Positions 26,333 through 35,187 of a DNA stretch of 64,000 nucleotides are shown here, piece by piece. The position numbers were made by a program, and so were the translations under genes. Every line of letters starts with the position of its first letter. Position 1 is the stretch's first letter. The notes under the pieces are model-generated. The model was given only the letters and a program-made list of their open reading frames with translations. It did no database searches and was not told the origin of the DNA. Source of the DNA: Paraburkholderia sp. BCC1886 (GTDB taxonomy: Bacteria > Pseudomonadota > Gammaproteobacteria > Burkholderiales > Burkholderiaceae); contig NZ_CAAJGK010000074.1 of the NCBI RefSeq assembly GCF_900996245.1, forward strand, positions 62,001-126,000. Direction: 5' to 3'.

Positions 26333-27028
26333 TCAACCCGGTGTTCGTTCGCGAACCGGCTCATGCTGCGCCAGCATGATCGAACCCGCGAACAGCCGCA
26401 CGATGAAGCGCTCCGCGTAAGCGACCAGCGCCTCGCGCCGCGCTTCGTCGGCGTCGATATACTCGGCCGACAGATGGAACAGTTGCAGCACGATCTGCGT
26501 GCAGACTTCGTCGACTGTTTCGCGCGCCAGCGTCGGCATCAATTCGAGTTGCACGACGTCGTCGGCCATCTCCGCCGACACCTCGTGCAGGTTCGCGCGC
26601 ACCGCCTCGCGCAAGGCGGGCGACGTGCCGTGATACTCGGCGAGCGCGCTCAAAAAACCATCCCGATTGTCGAGCGCAAAGGCGAAGAACGCGATGCACG
26701 CGCGCCGCGGCACGCTCAACGGTTCGTCGTGCGCGGCGAGCCAGCGCTCGCGTCGCAACATCGGCCGCAGCCGCTGACTGACCGACTCGACCGCTTCGCG
26801 CGCGAGCGCATCGAGCGTATCGAAGTGCCGATAAAACGTGTTGGGATTCAACCCCGCCTCACGCGCGATCTCGCGCAAACCAAGGCTCGCGAAGCTGCGC
26901 CCGCCGGCGGTCAACCGCAATGCGGCCTCGATGAGCTTGCGCTTGCCGGCCGGCACTTCGGCCGCGGGAGCAACTGCGGCAACATGGCCACGGTCGGCGG
27001 CTAAGGCCGCGTCGGGTGAGGATTTCAT
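26333..27028 (-). CDS. TetR-family regulator
   Basis: A 231-residue TetR protein. A short Ala-rich lead precedes the helix-turn-helix (about 30-75: LIEAALRLTAGGRSFASLGL, REIAREAGLNPNTFYRHFDT). The rest is the ligand domain. It is divergent from a flavin monooxygenase and hydrolase pair and probably controls them. Candidate operator half-sites lie at 27102-27141. Confidence 0.86.
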   Translation of the reverse strand: MKSSPDAALAADRGHVAAVAPAAEVPAGKRKLIEAALRLTAGGRSFASLGLREIAREAGLNPNTFYRHFDTLDALAREAVESVSQRLRPMLRRERWLAAHDEPLSVPRRACIAFFAFALDNRDGFLSALAEYHGTSPALREAVRANLHEVSAEMADDVVQLELMPTLARETVDEVCTQIVLQLFHLSAEYIDADEARREALVAYAERFIVRLFAGSIMLAQHEPVRERTPG

Positions 27029-27101
27029 GAGCAGTCGATCAAGGCGCGTCAGGCGGGTTTAATAGCGGTACTCTAAACGATCTTGACGAGCAGTGTACAG
27101 T

Positions 27102-27141
27102 TGTCTACTCTGCGCATGTTACCAGGTAGACAGATGTAGAC
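27102..27141. promoter_or_regulatory. Candidate operator: GTAGAC repeats
   Basis: TGTCTAC (27102-27108) and GTAGACA (27126-27132) form an inverted repeat with a 17-bp spacer, and a further GTAGAC is at 27136-27141, exactly 10 bp after the previous one. All lie between the TetR gene and the monooxygenase gene. The helical 10-bp phasing suits a regulator binding cooperatively. Confidence 0.5.
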
Positions 27142-27210
27142 GACCGGCCACGACCGGCGCCACTGTCACTATTGCGTGAACCCGTCGACTACATACCGGA
27201 GACCACCGTC

Positions 27211-28698
27211 ATGTCCGCCTCGCCCGCTCCTTTTGCCGCACCACGCATCGCCATTGTCGGGAGCGGCTTTGCGGGCATCGGCATGGCCATCCGTCTGCTG
27301 CAGATGGGCATCACGTCCTTCGCCGTTTATGAAGAAGCCGCCGATATCGGCGGCACGTGGCGCGACAACACTTACCCCGGCGCGGCCTGCGACGTGCCAT
27401 CGCATCTCTATTCGTTTTCGTTCGAACCGAATCCGACGTGGTCGCGCGCGTTCGGCGGCCAGGCGGAAATTCTCGATTATCTGAAGCACTGCGCGCGCAA
27501 ATACGGCGTGGATCGCTACGTGCGCTGCAAGGCGCGCGTGGCCGCCGCGCGCTTCGACGAGACGCGTCAGATCTGGCAAGTGGATATCGACGTGGACGGT
27601 GTGCGCAAACGCATCGAAACCGATATCGTGATTGCCGCAAGCGGTCCGCTCTCGCGACCGGCCATGCCGCAGATTGCCGGGCTCGACCGTTTCGAAGGCA
27701 AGCTGTTTCACTCGGCGCGCTGGGACCATGCGTATCCGCTCGAAGGCAAACGCGTCGCGGTGGTCGGCACCGGTGCGAGCGCGATTCAGTTCGTGCCGCA
27801 AATCCAGCCCCGCGTCGCGCAACTCGACCTGTTCCAGCGCACTGCGCCGTGGATCATGCCCAAGCCGAACAAGCCGGTCGGCGATCGCTCGCACTGGCTG
27901 TTCCGGCATCTGCCCTTCACGCAGCGCCTCGTGCGCAACAAGATCTACTGGCAACTCGAAGCGCGCGCCATTGCCTTCGTGGTCAATCCCAAACTGATGA
28001 AACTGCCGATGAAATTCGGCCTGAGCTATCTCGAACGACGCGTGAAAGACCCCGCGCTACGGGCAAAGCTCACACCGAATTACCGGCTTGGCTGCAAGCG
28101 CGTGCTGCTCTCGAGCGACTACTACCCCGCGCTGACTCAACCGAACGTCGACGTCGTGACGACCGGCATCCGCGAGGTGGTGGCCGACGGCATCGTCACC
28201 GACGACGGGCGGCATCATCAGGCCGATGCGATCATCTGCGGCACGGGGTTTCAGGTCAACGACGTGGGCGCGCCGTTCGACGTGATCGGCATAGACGGCG
28301 CGGACCTCGGCGCCATGTGGCTGCGCGACGGACCCGAAGCGTACCTCGGCACCAGCGTCGCGAACTTCCCGAATTTCTTCATGATCGTCGGCCCGAACAC
28401 AGGCCTCGGTCACAACTCAATGATCTACATGATCGAGTCGCAAGTGCAATACATCGCCGAATGTCTGCGCCTGTTGCGCAAGCGCGGCGCTCGCACGATG
28501 AATCTGCGGCCCGACGTCCAGCGCGACTTCAACGAACGTTTGCAGAAAGAGATGCAGCACTCGGTCTGGGTGAGCGGCTGTCATAGCTGGTATCAGACGA
28601 AGAGCGGCAAGGTCACGGCGCTCTGGCCAGGATTCACGTTCAGCTTCCGCAAACGCACCCGGCGCGTGCGGCCGCACGATTACCGGTTCGCGCCTTGA
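27211..28698 (+). CDS. Baeyer-Villiger-type FAD monooxygenase
   Basis: A 495-residue flavoprotein. FAD Rossmann motif G17-S-G-F-A-G22, a second dinucleotide motif near 186 (VVGTGASA), and between them the BVMO fingerprint F161-x-G-x3-H167-x3-W171-D172, the variant with Asp in place of Pro. Such enzymes insert oxygen next to ketones using NADPH and FAD. ATG at 27211 is chosen, with GGAG 9 bp upstream. The next gene is an alpha/beta hydrolase that could cleave the ester product. The substrate is unknown. Confidence 0.88.
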   Translation: MSASPAPFAAPRIAIVGSGFAGIGMAIRLLQMGITSFAVYEEAADIGGTWRDNTYPGAACDVPSHLYSFSFEPNPTWSRAFGGQAEILDYLKHCARKYGVDRYVRCKARVAAARFDETRQIWQVDIDVDGVRKRIETDIVIAASGPLSRPAMPQIAGLDRFEGKLFHSARWDHAYPLEGKRVAVVGTGASAIQFVPQIQPRVAQLDLFQRTAPWIMPKPNKPVGDRSHWLFRHLPFTQRLVRNKIYWQLEARAIAFVVNPKLMKLPMKFGLSYLERRVKDPALRAKLTPNYRLGCKRVLLSSDYYPALTQPNVDVVTTGIREVVADGIVTDDGRHHQADAIICGTGFQVNDVGAPFDVIGIDGADLGAMWLRDGPEAYLGTSVANFPNFFMIVGPNTGLGHNSMIYMIESQVQYIAECLRLLRKRGARTMNLRPDVQRDFNERLQKEMQHSVWVSGCHSWYQTKSGKVTALWPGFTFSFRKRTRRVRPHDYRFAP

Positions 28699-28769
28699 AA
28701 ACGCCGGCCGTCTGAAGCGGGCCCGCAGGCAGGCACGCAGGCAATAAAAACCATCAGGGAGACAACGCC

Positions 28770-29738
28770 ATGGCAAGCATCGACTCGACCCCGTCCGCAC
28801 TCGCCGCCCCGCTGCCGCCGCGCTCGCTCGCGGCAAAGCTCGGCATGACCAGCGTGCCGCGCGCCGAACTGCGGCGCCGCTACACGCAAAGCGGCTCGAA
28901 ATTCATCAGGATCATGGGCGCCGACGTACATTACGTCGACGAAGGCAGCGGCGATATCGTCGTGATGATCCACGGTTTCGCGTCGTCGCTGCATACGTGG
29001 AACAGGGTCGCCGACGAACTCAAACGCGAGCGCCGCGTCATCCGTCTCGACCTGCCGCCGTTCGGCGTGACCGGCCCGCTGCGCGCGAGCAACGGCGCGA
29101 TCGAAACGATGAACCTGCCGACCTACCGGCGCTTCATCGACACCTTCATACAGGCGCTCGGCATCACGCGCGCGACCTTCATCGGTAACTCGCTCGGCGG
29201 ACTGATTTCGTGGGATTACGCGGTGCGCCACCGCGAAGCGGTCGAGCGTCTCGTGCTGATCGACTCGGCTGGTTTTCCGATGAAGCTGCCTATCTATATC
29301 GGCCTCTTCAACAGCGCGCTGGTGCGCGTCAGTTCACCGTGGATGCTGCCCGAGATCATCATCAAAAGCGCGGTGCGCAATGTGTACGGCGATCCGCGCA
29401 AGCTGGACGCGACGACGCTGCGCCGCTATATCGAGTTCTTTCACGGCGAGGGCACGCGTGCCGCCATCGGCAAGATGGTACCGACGCTCGACTTCACCGA
29501 AGTGGACACCAACGTGCTGAGGACACTCGACGTGCCGTCACTGGTGCTGTGGGGCGCGAAGGACCACTGGATTCCGACCGCGCATGCGTCCGAATTCGCG
29601 AGCCGCATTCCGGGCGCCAAGTCGGTGATGTATCCGGGACTCGGGCACATTCCGATGGAAGAAGCGCCCGAGCGCGTGATGGTCGATCTGCACGCGTTCC
29701 TGGGGACGGGCTCGGGTAGGCAGTCACCCGCCGCCTAA
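28770..29738 (+). CDS. Alpha/beta hydrolase
   Basis: A 322-residue alpha/beta-fold hydrolase. Oxyanion loop IHGFASS at about 72, nucleophile elbow G-N-S141-L-G-G, catalytic Asp265 (GAKDHW) and His293 (GLGHIP). The first 45 residues precede the fold without a signal peptide. It follows the monooxygenase by 71 bp, so an esterase or lactonase step after Baeyer-Villiger oxidation is a fair inference. Epoxide hydrolase and haloperoxidase-type functions are other options. Confidence 0.87.
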   Translation: MASIDSTPSALAAPLPPRSLAAKLGMTSVPRAELRRRYTQSGSKFIRIMGADVHYVDEGSGDIVVMIHGFASSLHTWNRVADELKRERRVIRLDLPPFGVTGPLRASNGAIETMNLPTYRRFIDTFIQALGITRATFIGNSLGGLISWDYAVRHREAVERLVLIDSAGFPMKLPIYIGLFNSALVRVSSPWMLPEIIIKSAVRNVYGDPRKLDATTLRRYIEFFHGEGTRAAIGKMVPTLDFTEVDTNVLRTLDVPSLVLWGAKDHWIPTAHASEFASRIPGAKSVMYPGLGHIPMEEAPERVMVDLHAFLGTGSGRQSPAA

Positions 29739-29871
29739 CAGCCGCAGCAGCCCCCACAGAAACTGGCAGAACAGCACGAGCAGCTCCCACAAGTGGTAGA
29801 GCTGCTGCCAGCCGGACACGCGCGCGAAGGAATCGATGAGGAACAAAGGATGGGAGCCGGGCCGGAATAGC

Positions 29872-29901
29872 GACGATGACGATGACGATGACGATGACGA
29901 T
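29872..29901. repeat. (GACGAT)5 hexanucleotide repeat
   Basis: Five perfect copies of GACGAT, ending at the last base of the porin stop codon on the minus strand. It is outside both reading frames, so length change would not shift a protein, but it lies in the 3' untranslated part of the porin message. Confidence 0.9.
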
Positions 29902-30944
29902 CAGAAGCGATCGATCATACCGAACTGCACGCCTTTGATCGGCGCGCCCGGATAAGCCGCCGGCAGCCCCGTCACGTTCACGCCACGCAGCGTGAACGCG
30001 GCGTCACCATGATTCTGCAGCAGAGCGGCGCTCGCATAGAGCATCAGCTTCGGCGAGACGTCGTACTCGCAGGCCGCGCTGAACTGATCCGCGTTACTGT
30101 CGCCACCCGAACGGTCCCGCATGTACGTGTAGCCGAGCGAGGCCCGCAGACGTGTCGACACCGCATAGCGCGCCGACACGGACAGACCGTCGTCGTGATA
30201 GCGCGGCGACCCGCCATCGCCATTGAAAAACGACACGAACGCGGTGGTCTTGCCCAGCCGGTACGACACGCCGCCGAGATTCGCGCGCAGCCCGGCGTCG
30301 CCCTGCGTCTGCTGGTGCGCGTACGAGATGCGAAACGGGCCGTTACGGTATGCGAAGGTCTCGTAGTTGCCGGCCAGCCCGTTGCCGTCGCCGGCATCGC
30401 GCAGCGCGACCATCAGCGTGGTGCTGAACCCATGCAGATCCGGCGACAGATACGTGATGCCGTTATTCGTATAAGGCGTGATCTTCGACAGGTTGTTCAG
30501 ACCCGACGCGATCGTGCCTGCACCGAACGCATCGAGCTGCCCTTTGAACGGAATGTAGATGGGCGAGTATTGCCGCCCCATTCGCAGTTCGCCCCACGGC
30601 GCGCCGAGGCCAACCCACGCCTGCCGGTTGAACAGCGTGCCGGCCGTCGCAAGCGAACCGTCCGCGGAGCCGAAGCCGTTTTCCAGGTCGAACAGAATGC
30701 GCAGATCCGGGCTGATCTGTTCCGAGCCGCGCAAGCCGATGCGCGAGCCGCGATACGCGCCCGAGTCCATCCGGGTCGTCCACGACGAACCCGGATTCGT
30801 GATCTCGATGCTGGTGTCGATCACGCCATACAGCGTGACCGAACTCTGCGCCTGAGCGTTCTGCGTCGTCCCGGCGAGTACGAACAACGACATGACCATC
30901 GCGCGGGAAACCCGCGTCCGGTCAGCTTCCGTCAGGCAGTGCAT
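29901..30944 (-). CDS. Gram-negative porin, Burkholderia type
   Basis: About 347 residues. The body begins with QSSVTLYGVIDTSIEI, the standard first strand of beta-proteobacterial porins, and ends in Phe as outer-membrane barrels do. The start is uncertain. ATG at 30944 gives a basic n-region (DRTRVSRA) before the hydrophobic core, while ATG at 30899 gives a signal without charge. The upstream start overlaps the end of the glucose dehydrogenase gene by 23 bp, so translation may be coupled. It forms a general diffusion pore. Confidence 0.85.
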   Translation of the reverse strand: MHCLTEADRTRVSRAMVMSLFVLAGTTQNAQAQSSVTLYGVIDTSIEITNPGSSWTTRMDSGAYRGSRIGLRGSEQISPDLRILFDLENGFGSADGSLATAGTLFNRQAWVGLGAPWGELRMGRQYSPIYIPFKGQLDAFGAGTIASGLNNLSKITPYTNNGITYLSPDLHGFSTTLMVALRDAGDGNGLAGNYETFAYRNGPFRISYAHQQTQGDAGLRANLGGVSYRLGKTTAFVSFFNGDGGSPRYHDDGLSVSARYAVSTRLRASLGYTYMRDRSGGDSNADQFSAACEYDVSPKLMLYASAALLQNHGDAAFTLRGVNVTGLPAAYPGAPIKGVQFGMIDRF

Positions 30945-33348
30945 AGGCAATCACGTAGTCGCCGAGCTTGGTACCGAACGATCCATGACCGCCCGCGGCT
31001 ATCACCACGTATTGCTTGCCATTGACCGAGTAGCTCATCGGCGTGGCCTGACCGCCCGCCGGCAGGCGCGCCTGCCACAACTGGTCGCCGGTGTTGGTGC
31101 TGAACGCGCGAATGTAGTTGTCCGCCGTCGCGCCGATGAAGAACACGTCGCCCGCCGTCGTCATCGGGCCGCCGAGCATCGGCATACCCATCTTGAACGG
31201 CAGCGGAACCGGCGAGCTGTCGCGCACCGTGCCGATGCGTTTCTTCCAGACAATCTGGTTGGTCTTCAGATCGACCGCCGACACGTAACCCCAGGCCGGC
31301 TGCTTGCACGGCAAGCCGAGCGGCGACAGGAACGCGTTCAACGTCACGCCGAACGGCAAGCCGTATTGCGGCTGGATGCCGGACTCGGTGCCGGTGCCGC
31401 CCGCGTCGCTAGCCGGCGGCTCGATCGGATTGCCCGGACCGCGCGGGATGAGTTGCGAGACGAACGGCAGCGCGATCGGATTGGCAATAGCGATCTGACG
31501 ATCGGTGTCGACGGCCAGGCCGCCCCATTCGAACATTCCCAGGTTGCCCGGGAACACCAGCGTGCCCTTCTCCGACGGCGGCGTGAACGTGCCTTCGTAG
31601 TTCAGGCGATGGAACATCACACGGCACACCATCTGATCGAACATCGTGGCGCCCCACATATCCGCGCCGGTCAGCTTCTTACTCGGGCGGAACGTGAGTT
31701 GGGAGAACGGTTGCGTGGGCGACACGTAATCGCCCTTCGCCGCGCCTTGCGGCACCGGTTGCTCGGGCGCGGGCACCACCAGCGCGCCGGTGCGCCGGTC
31801 GAGCACGAAGATGTTGCCGGTCTTGGCGGGCGCGTAGACCACCGGCACGACCTTGCCGGTTTGATCGGTGATATCGGCGAGGGTCGGCTGGGCCGGCAGG
31901 TCCATGTCCCACAAGTCGTGGTGCACGGTCTGATAGAACCAGGCCAGCTTGCCGGTGGTCGCATTCAACGCGAGCAGGCCGCTCGCATAGCGCTCCTGCT
32001 CCGGCGTGCGATGGCCGCCCCAGATATCCGGCGTGGTCACGCCCATCGGCAGATAGACCAGGTCGAGCTTCGCGTCGTAGACGGCGGGCGCCCACGAGTT
32101 CGGCGAATTGAGCGAGTAGTGCTGACCTGCTGCGAGCACCGTGTTCGGGTTCTTGCTGCCCGGATCGAACGCCCACAGCAGCTTGCCGGTGTCGACGTCG
32201 AAGCCGCGAATCACGCCCGACGGCTCGCGTGTCGAATAGTTATCCGTGACCGCACCGGCCACGACGATCACCTTGTCGGTCACGACCGGCGGCGACGTCG
32301 GTTCGTATTGACCCGCCGTGGTGACCGGCTGACCATGCTGCAGATCGAGATCGCCGTTCACGCCGAAGTCCGGGCAGCGCGCGCCGGTTTGCGCATCGAG
32401 TTCGAACAGGTGGCCGTCGTTGACCGGCAGGATGATGCGGCGCGCGCAAATGGCGGGCGCCGCAGCGGAGGTGGAACCCGATGCCGGCGCTTGTGCGGGT
32501 GCGTCGGTCGAAGCCGTCGTCGTGGTCGACGCGGCGGCCGCCGTCGAGTCGTGATAAGACACCCCGCGGCAGGTCACGTGCTGGAAGCTCGGGTCGGTCT
32601 TCAGACCCGGATCGAATTTCCAGACCTGCTTGCCGGTCGCGGCGTCGAGTGCGAACAGCATCTGGTGCGGCGAGCACAGATACAGCATGTTGCCGATCTT
32701 GATCGGCGTGACTTCGTCGGTGGTCTCGACCGGGTCGGTCGAACGTTTCGTGTCGCCGGTCTGGAAGGTCCATGCCACTTGCAGGTTCTTCACGTTGTCC
32801 GCGGTAATCTGCTTGAGTGGCGAGTAGCGCGTGCCGTGCTGCGTGCGGCCATACGCGGGCCAGTCGGCATCGGTCTTGTCGGGCGTGGGCGGCGTGCCCG
32901 CGGCGAGCGTGCCGTTGATTTCCTGTGGATCGTTGAACGACGCGTAGACGAGCACGATGGCGCTCAGCACGATGGTGGCGGCGAGCGCGAGGCCCGCGCC
33001 CTTGACCGGCGCCTGCAGGCTGCGCGACACGAACGGCAGCAGCAGCCAGACACCGAAGATCACCAGCACGTCGAGGCGCGGTGCGAGCGCCCAGAAGTCG
33101 AAGCCCGCTTCCCACACCGCCCAGACGATCGTGCACAGCAGCAAAAGTGCATAGAGTCCAAGCGCGAGGGGCCGGCGCCGATACAGCAGCGCGGCGACGA
33201 CCAGCATCACGAAACCGGTGACGACGTAGTAGATCGAGCCGCCGATGGCCGTCAGCCAGATACCGCCGAGCAGCAGATACAAGCCTGCGAGGGCGGCGAA
33301 GAGCACACTCAGAAAGCGGCCGATGTTGGAAGATGCATGCGTCTGCAT
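30922..33348 (-). CDS. gcd: PQQ-dependent membrane glucose dehydrogenase
   Basis: An 808-residue quinoprotein starting at MQTHASSN (33348), with GAGGT upstream. Five N-terminal membrane helices (about 10-150) precede an eight-bladed propeller with repeated W-type motifs (LQVAWTFQTGD, GKQVWKFDPG, GKLLWAFDPG, GKLAWFYQTVHHDLWD). It oxidises glucose to gluconolactone in the periplasm and passes electrons to ubiquinone. A low-complexity Ser/Thr/Ala insert lies at about 280-310. PQQ synthesis genes are not in the window. It links with the kgu operon through periplasmic glucose oxidation. Confidence 0.94.
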   Translation of the reverse strand: MQTHASSNIGRFLSVLFAALAGLYLLLGGIWLTAIGGSIYYVVTGFVMLVVAALLYRRRPLALGLYALLLLCTIVWAVWEAGFDFWALAPRLDVLVIFGVWLLLPFVSRSLQAPVKGAGLALAATIVLSAIVLVYASFNDPQEINGTLAAGTPPTPDKTDADWPAYGRTQHGTRYSPLKQITADNVKNLQVAWTFQTGDTKRSTDPVETTDEVTPIKIGNMLYLCSPHQMLFALDAATGKQVWKFDPGLKTDPSFQHVTCRGVSYHDSTAAAASTTTTASTDAPAQAPASGSTSAAAPAICARRIILPVNDGHLFELDAQTGARCPDFGVNGDLDLQHGQPVTTAGQYEPTSPPVVTDKVIVVAGAVTDNYSTREPSGVIRGFDVDTGKLLWAFDPGSKNPNTVLAAGQHYSLNSPNSWAPAVYDAKLDLVYLPMGVTTPDIWGGHRTPEQERYASGLLALNATTGKLAWFYQTVHHDLWDMDLPAQPTLADITDQTGKVVPVVYAPAKTGNIFVLDRRTGALVVPAPEQPVPQGAAKGDYVSPTQPFSQLTFRPSKKLTGADMWGATMFDQMVCRVMFHRLNYEGTFTPPSEKGTLVFPGNLGMFEWGGLAVDTDRQIAIANPIALPFVSQLIPRGPGNPIEPPASDAGGTGTESGIQPQYGLPFGVTLNAFLSPLGLPCKQPAWGYVSAVDLKTNQIVWKKRIGTVRDSSPVPLPFKMGMPMLGGPMTTAGDVFFIGATADNYIRAFSTNTGDQLWQARLPAGGQATPMSYSVNGKQYVVIAAGGHGSFGTKLGDYVIAYALPDGS

Positions 33349-33439
33349 GATGTGGACCTCTCGATTCAAACGGGTTGCAGCAACTGGAAAACGTTTGCGC
33401 CAGCGAGCAGTCTTCACGAGTGCGCCGACGAGCAAGCCG

Positions 33440-34258
33440 TCATCCTACCAGCGCGCTCCGCTTTCTCTCAGCCTTCTGCACAAAGTAGTTCGCGGCCACC
33501 ACGCCTACCGTCACTACCGCGATGAAGAGCGTCGCCAGCGCATTCATCTCCGGATTCAGACCGAGCCGGACCCGCGAGAACACGACCAGCGGCAGCGTCG
33601 TCGAACCCGGACCGGACAGGAACGCGGACAGCACCAGATCGTCGATCGACAGCGTGAACGACAGCAGCCAGCCCGACACCAGCGCCTGCGAAATCAGCGG
33701 CAAGGTGATGAAGAAAAACACCCTGAGCGGCGTCGCGCCGAGATCGAGCGCGGCTTCTTCGAGCGAAGGATTCAGCTCCTTCACGCGCGATTGCACGATG
33801 ATCGCCACGTACGAGATACACAGCATCACGTGGCCGATCCAGATCGTGAAGACGCCGCGCCCGGCCGGCCATCCCAGCCACTTGGCCATTTCGATGAACA
33901 GCAGCAGCAACGAAATGCCCTGGATCACCTCGGGAATCACCAGCGGCGCGTTGATCATGCCGGTATACAACGTGAAGCCGCGAAAGCGACCCATGCGCGC
34001 CAGCACGAAACCCGCCCACGTGCCGATGATCACCGACGCGAACGCCGTCATCAGGCCGATGCGCAACGACAGCCACGCCGCCGCGATCAGTTCGTCGTCT
34101 TGCACGAGCGCCGCATACCAGCGCGTCGAAAAATGCGTCCACACCGTGACCAGTTGCGATTCGTTGAACGAATACACGACGAGGCTGACGATCGGAATGT
34201 ACAGAAACAGAAACCCGATGCCGAGGGCGAGGCACTGCAGGAGACGGTTAGGCTTCAT
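33440..34258 (-). CDS. potI: Putrescine ABC transporter permease PotI
   Basis: A 272-residue permease with six hydrophobic helices and the EAA loop (EEAALDLGATPLRVFFFITLP) that docks on the ATPase. ATG at 34258 overlaps the potH stop by 4 bp. Last gene of potF-potG-potH-potI. Confidence 0.92.
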   Translation of the reverse strand: MKPNRLLQCLALGIGFLFLYIPIVSLVVYSFNESQLVTVWTHFSTRWYAALVQDDELIAAAWLSLRIGLMTAFASVIIGTWAGFVLARMGRFRGFTLYTGMINAPLVIPEVIQGISLLLLFIEMAKWLGWPAGRGVFTIWIGHVMLCISYVAIIVQSRVKELNPSLEEAALDLGATPLRVFFFITLPLISQALVSGWLLSFTLSIDDLVLSAFLSGPGSTTLPLVVFSRVRLGLNPEMNALATLFIAVVTVGVVAANYFVQKAERKRSALVG

Positions 34259-35187
34259 CGACCCCGCTCCTCCATCGCCTTCGCCTGCGCATACTGGAAA
34301 TACGCCATCGGCACCAGCAGCAGCAGGACCATCGCGCAGGTCACGGCGGACGCCATCGGCCAGTCCGCGTTGTCGAAGAACTCGTTCCACATGACGCGGC
34401 CGATCATTAGCGTGTTCGCGCCGCCGAGCAGTTCGGGAATCACGTACTCGCCCACCGCCGGAATGAACACCAGCAGACAGCCCGCGATAATGCCGTTCTT
34501 CGACAGCGGCAAGGTGATCTGCCAGAACGCGCGCCACGGTTTCGCGCCGAGGTCGTAGGCGGCTTCGAGCAGGGTCATGTCCATCTTCACGAGATGCGCG
34601 TACAACGGCATCACCAGAAACGGCAGGTACGAATAGACCATGCCGATATAAACCGCCGTGTTGGTGTGATACAGCTCGATCGGCGAATGAATCACGCCGA
34701 TCGACATCAGGAAGTTGTTCAACAGACCGTTGTTCTTCAGGATGCCGATCCACGCATACACGCGAATCAGGAACGACGTCCAGAACGGCAGCATCACGGC
34801 CATCATCAGCAGATTGCGCCGCGCCGGACTGGAGCGCGCGATGTAATACGCCATCGGGTAGCCGATCAGCAGACATAGCAAGGTCGAGATGGCCGCGACC
34901 ACGACCGAATTCACATAGGTCGCGAAATACAGGCTGTCCTGCACCAGAAACAGGTAATGCGACAGGTCGAGCGTGACGTGCAGCGCGCCGTCCGCGAAAC
35001 TGGTCAATTCCGTGTACGGCGGAATGCCCATCTGCAGGTCGGCGAAGCTGATCTTCACGACCAGCAGGAACGGCACGAGAAAGAACAGCAGCAACCAGAC
35101 GAACGGTCCCGCGATCACCGCGGTGCGCCCGGTCAGGTTGAAGCGGCGCACCGGCCACGTCGCGAGCGAATTGAGCGGGCGCTTCAT
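34255..35187 (-). CDS. potH: Putrescine ABC transporter permease PotH
   Basis: A 310-residue inner-membrane permease with an N-terminal helix, a periplasmic domain, and an EAA loop (LLEAAYDLGAKPWRAFWQIT). Its start overlaps the potG stop by 4 bp and its stop overlaps the potI start, so the three genes are translationally coupled. It forms the channel with PotI. Confidence 0.92.
   Translation of the reverse strand: MKRPLNSLATWPVRRFNLTGRTAVIAGPFVWLLLFFLVPFLLVVKISFADLQMGIPPYTELTSFADGALHVTLDLSHYLFLVQDSLYFATYVNSVVVAAISTLLCLLIGYPMAYYIARSSPARRNLLMMAVMLPFWTSFLIRVYAWIGILKNNGLLNNFLMSIGVIHSPIELYHTNTAVYIGMVYSYLPFLVMPLYAHLVKMDMTLLEAAYDLGAKPWRAFWQITLPLSKNGIIAGCLLVFIPAVGEYVIPELLGGANTLMIGRVMWNEFFDNADWPMASAVTCAMVLLLLVPMAYFQYAQAKAMEERGR

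Noticed and set aside
29872..29901. (GACGAT)5 as a phase-variation switch
   Set aside because: It is a multiple of three, outside coding frames, and downstream of the porin stop.
30892..33525. Open frame of 877 codons opposite gcd
   Set aside because: Arg/His-rich, no recognisable fold, and fully explained by GC-rich third positions of gcd.
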